Positions 7,998 to 16,039 of a DNA stretch of 64,000 nucleotides are shown here, piece by piece (the first letter of the stretch is position 1; the number at the start of each line of letters is the position of its first letter). The translations under genes and the position numbers were made by a program. The notes beneath the pieces are model-generated. The model was not told the DNA's origin, searched no databases, and was given only the letters and a program-made list of their open reading frames with translations. The stretch covers positions 1 through 64,000 of the forward strand of contig JAEULA010000091.1 in NCBI GenBank assembly GCA_016793165.1. The letters run 5' to 3'. The stretch comes from Alphaproteobacteria bacterium. Lineage in GTDB: Bacteria > Pseudomonadota > Alphaproteobacteria > CACIAM-22H2.

Positions 7998-9911
7998 TCA
8001 GGGCGCGCCGGCGGTGCGCCGCGAGTCGGCGAACCAGAAGTAGTCGGGCCTGTAGATGCCGAAGAACGAGCCCGGCTCCCAGTTGTAGATGCCGACCTCG
8101 GGGACGTTGCGAAGCCGGCGCGCGACGACGACCGGCTGCGGCACGTTGGCGACGAGGCCGATGGTGAACACCTGCTCGGCGTGGATCGCCAGGATCCGCT
8201 TCCACAGCCGCGCGCGCTGGGCGTCGTCGGTGGCGACGCGCCATTCCTCGTTCAGCGCGGCGAGCTCCTTGGCCGCCGGATCGTCGACCGCCTCGCCGGA
8301 CTTGCCGCCGGTCTCGACGAACTGTCCCCATTTCGGCCACTGCAGGTGCTGCTGGCTGACGGGCACGAACTCCTCCGGGCTGGTCCCGGGATTGGGCAGG
8401 CCGTTCTCGACGCCGCCCCAGATCGACATCACCGACTTGCCGGCGAAGACGAGGTTGCGGAAGTACTCGCGCTGGGTCGGCTTGATGTAGAGCTTCACGC
8501 CGGCCTCGAGCCACGTGTCGTGGATCAGCTGCAGCACGTCGGTCTGCTCGGTGTCCTCGCCCGCCGTGTGGACGGTGATCTCCAGCGGTTTTCCGTCGGG
8601 CATCAGGCGCACGCCGCGACCGTCGCGCTTCGTCATGCCCATCGCGTCGAGCAGCCGGTTCGCCTCCTTGAGGTCGAAGCGCGCCTCGCGCAACGACTTG
8701 TCGAACAGCGGGCTGCCGGGCAGCACCGTGTTGTGGCCCTCGAGCCCGAGGCCGAAATAGGCGACCTGGTTGATCTCGCGCCGGTTGACCGCGAGCGAGA
8801 GCGCACGCCGGAAGCGGACGTCGCGATTGAGCGCCCGCCAGGTCGGATCCTCGGCGTTGAGGTTGGGATAGAGGGCGAGCTGCGCACCCTTGGCCGTGTT
8901 CCACAGCCGCACGTCGAACTCGCCGCGCTTCGAGGCCTGGCGCAGGAAGGTGTAGTTGTTGAACGCGAGGCCGCGCGCCTGCAGGTCGGCCTCGCCGGCG
9001 TTCACCTTGAGGGGGATCAGCTTGGCGTCGGCGACCGACATCGCGACGCGATCGGCATACGGCAGCTGCCGGCCGTTGGCGTCGATGCGGTGGAAGTAGG
9101 GGTTGCGCACGAAGATGAAGCGCTCCGACGGCGGCCGCGTGTGCAGCATCCAGGGCTCGAGCGTCGGCAGGTCCGGATTGTCGTTCCGGTACATGTTGTC
9201 CATGCGGTTGTGCAGCTGCGCCCAGTTGCGCACGCGCAGCGCCTTCACCTGGTCCTCCAGCTTCGCCTTGTCGGCGTATTTCTGGTGGAACTGCTTCAGG
9301 TAATGCGCGGGGCGGTAGATGTAGAGCGGCGCCGGGCCGGCGAGCGCGGGCAGGAAATACGGGTTCGGCTTCGCCCAGGTGAAGCGCACGGTGCGCTCGT
9401 CCGGGAACTCGACTTTCGGCGGCTTGCCGTCGACCAGCAGGGCCTGGGGCGGGCCGGCCGGCGCGATCTGCCGGTTGTTTGCGACGTCGTCCCACCAGTA
9501 GCGGAAATCGGCGCTCGTGAAGGGCTGGCCGTCGGACCAGCGATGGCCGGCGCGCAAGCGCAGCGTGAAGACGCGATCCTCGGCGACGTCGACGGCCTCG
9601 AGGATGTCCGGCTCGATCTCGAACCGCGTGTTGTAGCCGACGAGCCGCGCATAGCCGTAGACGACCATCATGCGCACGTCCTGCGCGCGGCCCATGATGA
9701 TGCGAAGCTCGCCGCCGTGCTGGCCGGGCGCGAGGTCGCCGCCCGGCGCGTGGACCAGCGGCGGCTGCGGCAGGCGCTGCGCGAGCGGCGGCAGGCGGCC
9801 GGCCCCGACGTCGTCGGCGAGCGCCGGGCTGTCGATGTAGGTCTGGGCGACGGCCGTCGTGGCGGCGAGCGCCAGTGCGAACAGGATCGCGATCGCTTGC
9901 TTCATGGTCAT
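7998..9911 (-). CDS. Periplasmic substrate-binding protein of oligopeptide-type ABC importer (SBP family 5)
   Basis: A 637-residue extracytoplasmic binding protein. A signal peptide (MTMKQAIAILFALALAATT, cleavage near AVAQ-T) precedes a family-5 solute-binding domain with the usual FTLRLRAGHRWSDGQPFTSA motif. Later comes DVRFRRALSLAVNRREINQV, also diagnostic. The ATG at 9909-9911 overlaps the ATPase stop (ATGA); a second in-frame ATG six bases on is possible. At 637 residues it is longer than typical DppA (about 535). The extra length lies in a positively charged middle region and a WGGVENGLPNPGTSPEEF segment. The ligand is unknown; a peptide or other complex organic molecule is likely. Confidence 0.92.
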   Translation of the reverse strand: MTMKQAIAILFALALAATTAVAQTYIDSPALADDVGAGRLPPLAQRLPQPPLVHAPGGDLAPGQHGGELRIIMGRAQDVRMMVVYGYARLVGYNTRFEIEPDILEAVDVAEDRVFTLRLRAGHRWSDGQPFTSADFRYWWDDVANNRQIAPAGPPQALLVDGKPPKVEFPDERTVRFTWAKPNPYFLPALAGPAPLYIYRPAHYLKQFHQKYADKAKLEDQVKALRVRNWAQLHNRMDNMYRNDNPDLPTLEPWMLHTRPPSERFIFVRNPYFHRIDANGRQLPYADRVAMSVADAKLIPLKVNAGEADLQARGLAFNNYTFLRQASKRGEFDVRLWNTAKGAQLALYPNLNAEDPTWRALNRDVRFRRALSLAVNRREINQVAYFGLGLEGHNTVLPGSPLFDKSLREARFDLKEANRLLDAMGMTKRDGRGVRLMPDGKPLEITVHTAGEDTEQTDVLQLIHDTWLEAGVKLYIKPTQREYFRNLVFAGKSVMSIWGGVENGLPNPGTSPEEFVPVSQQHLQWPKWGQFVETGGKSGEAVDDPAAKELAALNEEWRVATDDAQRARLWKRILAIHAEQVFTIGLVANVPQPVVVARRLRNVPEVGIYNWEPGSFFGIYRPDYFWFADSRRTAGAP

Positions 9912-11812
9912 GCGGCCACCCGCGCGAGAATGTCTTCGGCACGCGCGCCGGCGCGGGCGCGCACCTGGTGCCCGTCGCCGAGGTCGATCAGCTCCGCGTG
10001 CGCCGAGCCGTCGAGCGTGAAGGGCAGCGGCCAGGCGTCGGGCCGCGAGGCCCGGCCCTCCATCAGCGCGGAGAGGTCGAGCCGCCGGTCGGGATCGGGG
10101 TCCGGCACGGCGGCCAGCAGCGCGCGCGTGTAGGGATGCACCGGCCGCTTGAACAGCAGCTCGCGCGGCGCGAGCTCGACCAGGCGTCCGCGGCACATCA
10201 CGGCGATGCGATCGGCGATGTAGTCGACGACGGCGAGGTTGTGGGAGACGAACAGGTAGGTGAGGCCGAGCTTCTGCTTGAGATCCTTGAGCAGGTTCAG
10301 GATCTGCGCCTGGATCGAGACGTCGAGCGCCGACACGGGCTCGTCGCAGAGCAGGATCTCCGGCTTCAGTGCCAGCGCGCGGGCGATGCCGATGCGCTGG
10401 CGCTGGCCGCCGGAGAAGGAATGCGGATAGCGGCTCGCCCAGCGCGGATCGAGCCCGACCAGCTTCAGCAGTTCGCGCACCATCTCGCTGCGATAGGCGT
10501 CGTCGCCGATGCCGTGGATGACCAGCGGCTCGGCGATGATGTCGAACACCGTCATGCGCGGGTTCAGCGACGAGTACGGGTCCTGGAAGATGAACTGGAT
10601 CCGCCGCCGGAACGCGAAGAGGTCGTCGGGCGACATCTGGTGGACGTCGCGCACCGCGCCGCGGTCGTTGAACAGCACCTCGCCGGAATCCGGCATCAGC
10701 GCGCGCAGCACGATCTTGGACATCGTCGTCTTGCCGCAGCCCGACTCGCCGACGAGGCCGAGGCATTCGCCGCGCCGCAGGTCGAAGCTGACGTCGTCGA
10801 CGGCGAGGACCCGACTCTCGGCCCTGGCGCCGAAGAAGCCGCCCTGTCGCGTCGTGAAGCTCTTGGTCACGTGGCGGACGGCGAGGAGCGGCCCCTTCGC
10901 GTCGGCCTCGGCAGGCCAGGGCTCGTGCGCCGCGAGGAGGTGGCCGGTCTCGGGCTTGATCTCGCGCAGCGGCGTGAGCCGCTCGTCGGGCTTCATGTCG
11001 AAGCGCGGCACGGCGCGCAGCAGCGCCTTGAGGTAGGGATGCTGCGGCCGGCGCAGGATGTCGTCGCGCGCGCCCGCCTCCATCACCCGGCCGCGGTACA
11101 TGACCACGACCTCCTCGGCCATGTTCGCGACGACGCCGAGGTCGTGGGTGATCAGCAGCACCGCCATGCCGAGGCTGTGCTGGAGGTCCTGCAGCAGCTT
11201 GAGGATCTGCGCCTGGATGGTGACGTCGAGCGCGGTGGTCGGCTCGTCCGCGATCACCAGGGCCGGACGGCACACCAGGGCCATCGCGATGACGGCACGC
11301 TGGCGCAGACCGCCCGAGAGCTCGAACGGGTAGGTGCGCATCGCCTTGGCCGGCTGCGGGAAGCCGACGCGCGCAAGCATGTCCTCGACGCGCTCGGCCT
11401 GCTCGGCGGCGCTGAGCCGGCCGTGCAGGCGCAAGGCCTCGCCGACCTGCTCGCCGACCGTGTGCAGCGGCGAGAGCGAGGTCATCGGCTCCTGGAACAC
11501 GATCGAGATGCGCGAGCCGCGCAGTGCGCGCATCTCCTCGCCGCGAGGGTCCAGGGCCGCGATGTCGACGACGCTGCCGCCGGCCTTGGGATCGGCGAAG
11601 CGGATGCTCCCGCGGGAGATCAGGCCGGCACGGGGCAGGATGCCCATGATCGCCTGGCTGACCACCGACTTGCCCGATCCGGACTCGCCGACGAGCGCCA
11701 CGGTCGAGCCGGGGCGCACGCGGAAGCTCACGCCGTCGACCGCGCGCACCGTGGTGTCGTGCACGCGGAAATCGATCCCGACGTCGTCGACGCGAAGCAG
11801 GTCCTCAGTCAT
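9908..11812 (-). CDS. Fused double ATPase of oligopeptide-type ABC importer
   Basis: A 634-residue protein with two complete ABC ATPase domains in one chain, as in YejF or GsiA. Domain 1 has Walker A GESGSGKS (residues 42-49), signature LSGGLRQR and Walker B LVIADEPTTALDV. Domain 2, from about residue 330, has GESGCGKT, FSGGQRQRIGIARAL, LLCDEPVSALDVSI and a VSHNLAVVDY H-loop. Each domain is followed by the oligopeptide-transport C-terminal extension (HPYLKALL and HPYTRALLAAVP). Both domains appear catalytically intact. It overlaps the upstream small membrane-protein gene by eight bases and the binding-protein gene by four, linking the transporter to the glycan genes upstream. Confidence 0.94.
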   Translation of the reverse strand: MTEDLLRVDDVGIDFRVHDTTVRAVDGVSFRVRPGSTVALVGESGSGKSVVSQAIMGILPRAGLISRGSIRFADPKAGGSVVDIAALDPRGEEMRALRGSRISIVFQEPMTSLSPLHTVGEQVGEALRLHGRLSAAEQAERVEDMLARVGFPQPAKAMRTYPFELSGGLRQRAVIAMALVCRPALVIADEPTTALDVTIQAQILKLLQDLQHSLGMAVLLITHDLGVVANMAEEVVVMYRGRVMEAGARDDILRRPQHPYLKALLRAVPRFDMKPDERLTPLREIKPETGHLLAAHEPWPAEADAKGPLLAVRHVTKSFTTRQGGFFGARAESRVLAVDDVSFDLRRGECLGLVGESGCGKTTMSKIVLRALMPDSGEVLFNDRGAVRDVHQMSPDDLFAFRRRIQFIFQDPYSSLNPRMTVFDIIAEPLVIHGIGDDAYRSEMVRELLKLVGLDPRWASRYPHSFSGGQRQRIGIARALALKPEILLCDEPVSALDVSIQAQILNLLKDLKQKLGLTYLFVSHNLAVVDYIADRIAVMCRGRLVELAPRELLFKRPVHPYTRALLAAVPDPDPDRRLDLSALMEGRASRPDAWPLPFTLDGSAHAELIDLGDGHQVRARAGARAEDILARVAA

Positions 11813-12287
11813 CGAACGGGATGCCGAGATGGCCCAGGTTGACGCGCGTCGCCTCGGAGACCGCGACCCCGTTGCGGCGCGCCGCGTCGGCGGCAGCGCG
11901 GGCGATGGCGACGAACTCGTCGATCGCGGAATCCACGCGGATCGACGTGCCGTCGCCCTTCACCGTGAGCTGCATCCATCCTCCCGACCGGTCGCCACGC
12001 GTCGAATAGTAGTCGACGCGCAGGCTGCGCAGCGCCGACCATTCGAGGCTAGCCTGCCGCCAAGTCGAAAGCGACAAGCCCTGCGGCGACATCTCGACAA
12101 CGGTGCGGTGGCGCGCCGCCGTGCGGAGGGCGAACACGGCGAACAGGGCGGCGAGCGGGACGAGCGCCCACAGCGCGTAGGATTGCGCCGGAACGAGCGA
12201 GGCCGGCCCCGCGGTGAGGACGAGGCCGAAGGTCGCGCGCGCGTAGTCGCCGACCAGGGCGTTGACCGGGTAGCTGTGGCGGCTCAT
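11805..12287 (-). CDS. Small membrane protein with PH-like C-terminal region, unknown function
   Basis: A 160-residue protein with two closely spaced hydrophobic segments (about residues 17-34 and 38-54) that would form a hairpin in the inner membrane. A cytoplasmic beta-rich part follows, starting TVVEMSPQGLSLSTWRQ and continuing VDYYSTRGDRSGGW with QLTVKGDG. This resembles the bacterial PH-like layout of two membrane helices and a small beta barrel; the match is by eye only. The ATG overlaps the stop of the deacetylase gene (ATGA), and the 3' end overlaps the double ATPase by eight bases. Its position suggests a role shared with the glycan or transporter genes, but nothing specific can be claimed. 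Confidence 0.7.
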   Translation of the reverse strand: MSRHSYPVNALVGDYARATFGLVLTAGPASLVPAQSYALWALVPLAALFAVFALRTAARHRTVVEMSPQGLSLSTWRQASLEWSALRSLRVDYYSTRGDRSGGWMQLTVKGDGTSIRVDSAIDEFVAIARAAADAARRNGVAVSEATRVNLGHLGIPFDD

Positions 12288-13036
12288 GCGAACAACGCGT
12301 CCGGTTCGCGGAAACGGACGGCCGCATGGGCCTTGAGGCGGCCGAGAACGCTGTCGGTGAAGCTCCAGGCCGCCTCGTCGTGGGCGAGATGATGGGTCAG
12401 GTAGCCGACCGGCTCGTCGGCATCGACCGTTCCTTCGCGCCGCGTGCGCAGCGCCGCGACCAGCGCGCCGAGCGCCTCGGCCTCGCCGGCGAAGGCGCGC
12501 GTCGACCAGTTCATGATGTCGACATGGGCGTTGACCATGGCGCGCCCGCGCGCCTTCGGCCGCGGCTCCATGCCGGCGGACAGTCCGCGATAGCCTGCGG
12601 CCGGCAGCGCATCGATCACGGCTTCGGCGATCCGGTTGTGCGGCGGCACCAGAACCTTGCGCCAGCCGTCGGCGCCGAAGACGGCGTCGAGACGCAGCCA
12701 GCCGCGCGCCAGCTCGCCGAGGATCCAGGCTGCGGGCCGGTGCGGCCCGATCTCGGCCTTGGGAGCGCCCAGCGGCGCGTGGTTCATGTGCGCCCAGCCG
12801 TGCTGCCAGGCGACGACGCCCTGCTCGCGGCGCAGGCGCTCGGCGAGGCCTGCCTCGGCGCGGGCCGGAATGACCGCAAGCGCGATCGGCACGTCATGGC
12901 GACGGCGGATGTCCAGGAGGCGCTCGAGCGCCGGCGTCGGCCGGGTCGCATCGTCGTCGCGCCACCACAGCATGGCGGTGCGCCCGGCGCGCGCCCAGGC
13001 GCCGAGCTCCTCGTCGAGCGCGGACCAGCTGGTCAT
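12284..13036 (-). CDS. Polysaccharide deacetylase-like protein
   Basis: A 250-residue cytoplasmic protein with the features of a NodB-like/DUF2334-type carbohydrate deacetylase. It has an acidic motif LWWRDDDA (D27-D29), a strand PIALAVIPA, and a metal-binding HGWAHMNH (H79-x3-H83, with H86). A VLVPPHNRIAEAVIDALPAAG segment and a late H-H pair (YLTHHLAHD) follow. No signal peptide is visible, so it may act on a lipid- or nucleotide-linked sugar inside the cell; this is inference. It overlaps the glycosyltransferase gene upstream and the small membrane protein gene downstream (both ATGA), so it is co-translated with them. Confidence 0.82.
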   Translation of the reverse strand: MTSWSALDEELGAWARAGRTAMLWWRDDDATRPTPALERLLDIRRRHDVPIALAVIPARAEAGLAERLRREQGVVAWQHGWAHMNHAPLGAPKAEIGPHRPAAWILGELARGWLRLDAVFGADGWRKVLVPPHNRIAEAVIDALPAAGYRGLSAGMEPRPKARGRAMVNAHVDIMNWSTRAFAGEAEALGALVAALRTRREGTVDADEPVGYLTHHLAHDEAAWSFTDSVLGRLKAHAAVRFREPDALFA

Positions 13037-14190
13037 GCGCCGACCCGGTCGAGCAGGGCGGCCGCGCTCGACGCCGCGCCGTCGAGGCGGACGTGATGGT
13101 CCGGGCGCGGGCGTGCGGCGGCGGCGTCGATGGCGGCGGCGAGGCGCGCCGGCGAAAGCTCGGATTCGGCCAGCATGGCGGCGATCCCGCGCTGCGCGAG
13201 CGCCTCGGCGCGAAGGGACTGCTCGGTTTCGGCATGGACGGCGAAGGGCACCAGCAAGGCTCGCACTCGTGATTCGAGGAGATCGACGACGGTATTATAG
13301 CCAGCCTGGCTGACGGAGAGATGTGCGCTTGCGAGCAGAGCCGAAAAATCGGGCCGATTCGGCTCGACCACCAGCCCCGGCTCGATGCGCGGCAGGATTC
13401 CAGTGCCTGCGACCAGGATTCGCCATGGCCGGTCGCGCTCCCGGCTGATCTCGCGGGCGGCGAGGGCGGCTTCGATCAGCGGGGTGCCCACCGCGCCGCC
13501 GCCGGCCGACACGACGATTTCACCGGTCGGCGTGGGCTCGACCGTGCGCCGGGACCCCTGGTTGCGGACATAGCCGGTCTCGACAATTCGGTCGGCGAGC
13601 GCATCGGCCTCGGGCAGGGACCGTGCCAGCGGGAGCAACGCGCTGTCGCCGTGGAACAGGACGACGTCGAACCAGCGGCGCGCCCGGTCGACCATGCGCT
13701 GGCGCTTGGCCGGGTCCGGCTTGAAGGCCAGCACGTCGCGGATCGAGCACGCGAGCAGCGGACGCGGGGTCCGCGCGACGGCGCGCTCGATCAGGGGCAG
13801 CAGCTCGAATTCGATCAAGCGCCGCCCGAAGGGGAAGAGCTCGATCAGCAGGATGTCCGGGGCGAGCCGATCGAAGGCCGCCAGCACCTGTCGCGCGCGC
13901 TCGGCCTGCCAGGAAGCGTCGGTCGGCTGGCCGTCGGGGTGCACGAGGCGCTTGAACGTGGCGTCGGCCGCCCGCGCCGGCGGCAGCTGCACCAGCGTCG
14001 CGCCGCCGGTCTCGAGCCCCGCCACCGGCGGCCCGCCCGACAGGATCTCGACCCGCGCGCCGCGCGCCGCGAGGCTCGCGCCGATCGCCGACATGCGCCG
14101 CAGATGTCCGGTGCCCAGCAGATGCTGGACGTGGATAAGCACGCGCGGCGCCGCGCTCGTCGCCACGGATATCCGTCCGGCGGCCGTCAC
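13033..14190 (-). CDS. MurG-like glycosyltransferase (GT-B fold, COG4671-type)
   Basis: A 385-residue predicted glycosyltransferase. The N-terminal motif IHVQHLLGTGHLRRM is the glycine-rich loop of MurG/COG4671 proteins, and the C-terminal domain has VVSAGGGAVGTPL and the donor-site region LSVSQAGYNTVVDLLESR. A GTG at 14188-14190 is the most upstream sensible start; another GTG nine codons in is possible. It resembles the gene at 17364-18608 (which has GLGHLRRC), so two related enzymes serve this locus. The stop overlaps the deacetylase start. The donor and acceptor sugars are unknown. Confidence 0.83.
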   Translation of the reverse strand: MTAAGRISVATSAAPRVLIHVQHLLGTGHLRRMSAIGASLAARGARVEILSGGPPVAGLETGGATLVQLPPARAADATFKRLVHPDGQPTDASWQAERARQVLAAFDRLAPDILLIELFPFGRRLIEFELLPLIERAVARTPRPLLACSIRDVLAFKPDPAKRQRMVDRARRWFDVVLFHGDSALLPLARSLPEADALADRIVETGYVRNQGSRRTVEPTPTGEIVVSAGGGAVGTPLIEAALAAREISRERDRPWRILVAGTGILPRIEPGLVVEPNRPDFSALLASAHLSVSQAGYNTVVDLLESRVRALLVPFAVHAETEQSLRAEALAQRGIAAMLAESELSPARLAAAIDAAAARPRPDHHVRLDGAASSAAALLDRVGA

Positions 14191-14281
14191 GCGCGCCAGC
14201 CGGCGGCGTGGCGCTGATGCTCGACGGGCATGCTCGTCACCGGCCTCCTCCTCGATTCCTTCCCGCGTCCGCCCGCATCCG

Positions 14282-14299
14282 GCGGCATCGGGATGCCGC
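14282..14299 (-). terminator. Hairpin just downstream of the histidine phosphatase gene
   Basis: A perfect 7-base stem with a 4-base loop (GCGGCAT, loop CGGG, ATGCCGC) lies five bases beyond the stop of the histidine phosphatase gene on the minus strand. No T run follows, so it is not a classical intrinsic terminator. The hairpin and the 113-base gap it lies in are the only visible break between the two runs of overlapping glycan genes. Confidence 0.35.
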
Positions 14300-14303
14300 G
14301 ATC

Positions 14304-14894
14304 CTATCGATGCGCCAGCGCGACGTTCAGCGCCTCGATCCGCGGCGCGCCGTTCGCGTCGAGCGCGAAGACCTGCAGCGTCCCGTAGAGCTCCAGCGCG
14401 TGGGGCGGGTCGCCGGTCATCGTCCAGCCGACCGCCGCCGCGTAGACGGCGCGTATGACCCCGCGATGCGTGACCAGCAGCGTGGGCCGGCCGTCGCGCG
14501 CGATCGCCGCCAGCAGGGGCGCCACGCGCGCCTGCACCTGGCGGGGGCTCTCGCCGCCGGGCGGCAGCATGTCGAGCCCGCGCCGCTCGTTGGCGCCGAA
14601 GTCGGCGCCATGCCGCTGCCGCAGCTCGTCGATCGTCTGGCCCTGATAGGCGCCCCAGTCCATCTCGACGAGACGCGGCTCCGGCGTGACGACGAGGCCG
14701 AGCGCCGCGGCGGTGTCGAGGCAGCGGGCGAGGGGCGAGCTGAGCGTGCGCCAGTTGTCGTACGGGGCGGGAACGCGGCGGGTCGCGAGCTCGGCGCGCG
14801 ACGATGCCGTGATCGCGATGTCGGCGCGGCCTTGAAGGCGCTTGTCGCGGTTCCAGTCCGTCGGCGCGTGCCGGAGCAGCGCGACGAGCGTCAC
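14304..14894 (-). CDS. Histidine phosphatase family protein (phosphoglycerate mutase-like)
   Basis: A 196-residue enzyme with the RHx catalytic motif LLRHAPTDWN (R8, H9). The acidic catalytic residue lies in VEMDWGAYQGQTIDEL, and the second histidine is in LLVTHRGVIRA. RADIAITASSRAEL and LSSPLARCLDTA complete the phosphoglycerate mutase-like fold. The GTG start (14892-14894) overlaps the TGA of the upstream glycosyltransferase (GTGA). Family members range from cobalamin phosphatases to sugar-phosphate phosphatases. The location among glycosyltransferases suggests a sugar phosphate substrate, which is inference. Confidence 0.85.
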   Translation of the reverse strand: MTLVALLRHAPTDWNRDKRLQGRADIAITASSRAELATRRVPAPYDNWRTLSSPLARCLDTAAALGLVVTPEPRLVEMDWGAYQGQTIDELRQRHGADFGANERRGLDMLPPGGESPRQVQARVAPLLAAIARDGRPTLLVTHRGVIRAVYAAAVGWTMTGDPPHALELYGTLQVFALDANGAPRIEALNVALAHR

Positions 14895-16039
14895 GGCACG
14901 CCCCGGAGCGCCGCGTTCAGGACGCGGTCGAGCTGGGCGCCGGCGCCGGCCAGGTTGTGTTCCGCGCCCACCTTCGCCCAGGCCGCGGTGCCGCGTGCGC
15001 GCAGGCGACCGGTGTCCGACAGCGCGTCGTTCACTGCCGCGGCAAAGGCGTCCGCATCGCCGGGGGGCACGAGCCAGCCGGTGCGGCCGTCGCGCACGAT
15101 TTCGGACACGCCGCCGGAATCGCCGGCCACGACGGGCACGGCCGCGGCATGCGCCTCGAGCAGCGCCATCCCGTAGGCCTCGTTGATCGCGGGCCAGACG
15201 CACAGATCGGCGCAGGCGATCAGCCCCGGCATCTCCGCTTCGGGAACGAGGCCGCGATGCACGACCCGATCGCCGAGGGGGGCGAGGGCAGCGTGCACCT
15301 CCGCCCGCGCCGCGCCGTCGCCGACGACGATCAGCCGCCAGGGCCGATCGAGGCATTGCTGCAGCGCCCGGCCGAGCACCGAGTAGGACGCCAGCTTGTC
15401 GCCCGGACGCATCATTCCGATCGCGATCAGCCAGGGTTCCGACTCGCTCAGGCCGGCCGCCTGGGCGAGCGCCCGACGCGCGACGCCGCGCGCGCGCACG
15501 GCGGCGACGAACGGCGCGGGATCGAGGAACGGCTTGAGGCGGTGCAGCCGGCCCGGATGCGCCGCCACCGGCGCCACGCCCGCCTCGTCGCTCTCGTGCA
15601 TCGAGACGATGGCTGCCGCGCGCCCGAGCGCGGCTTCGACCGCGGCGTGATTCGTGCTCCACAGGCCGCCGGCGCGCTTCGCCGCGAACGACGCCTCGAC
15701 GAGCACGTAGGGGATGCCGAGGGCCGAGGCGACGCGCGGTCCGAGCCAGTCCGGAGCCTTGTAATAGAGGTGGTAGGTGATCCAAACGCGCGGGCGCCCC
15801 TCGAAGGGCCGCGCCGCGAGCTGGCGTGCGAGGCGCTTGGCGAGGCCGAGGCCGACGGCGGCGAGGCGCATCTGCCGCTGCGGATTCCCGGCGCCGTCAT
15901 AGCTCCTGAACCGCGAGGCGAGCTCCGGTTCGTGGCCCGCTTCGCGCAGCGCCGCGAGCAGGAGGCGCGCCATGCGGCGGTCTCCGCTCGGGGTCGGATG
16001 GTCGGGAGGCTTGAGCGACGCGTAGAACGCGATCCGCAT
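14891..16039 (-). CDS. Glycosyltransferase family 4-like protein
   Basis: A 382-residue predicted GT-B glycosyltransferase. The N-terminus MRIAFYASLKPPDHPTPSGD contains the acceptor-side glycine loop region. The C-terminal donor domain has LIAIGMMRPGDKLASY, LIVVGDGAARAEVH and the GT4 catalytic signature region NEAYGMALLEAHAAAVPVVA followed by a GGVSEIV loop. Its start overlaps the preceding glycosyltransferase stop by one base (TGATG), and its stop overlaps the histidine phosphatase start. The lack of a signal peptide places it in the cytoplasm, acting on a nucleotide sugar. The specific sugars cannot be told. Confidence 0.88.
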   Translation of the reverse strand: MRIAFYASLKPPDHPTPSGDRRMARLLLAALREAGHEPELASRFRSYDGAGNPQRQMRLAAVGLGLAKRLARQLAARPFEGRPRVWITYHLYYKAPDWLGPRVASALGIPYVLVEASFAAKRAGGLWSTNHAAVEAALGRAAAIVSMHESDEAGVAPVAAHPGRLHRLKPFLDPAPFVAAVRARGVARRALAQAAGLSESEPWLIAIGMMRPGDKLASYSVLGRALQQCLDRPWRLIVVGDGAARAEVHAALAPLGDRVVHRGLVPEAEMPGLIACADLCVWPAINEAYGMALLEAHAAAVPVVAGDSGGVSEIVRDGRTGWLVPPGDADAFAAAVNDALSDTGRLRARGTAAWAKVGAEHNLAGAGAQLDRVLNAALRGVP

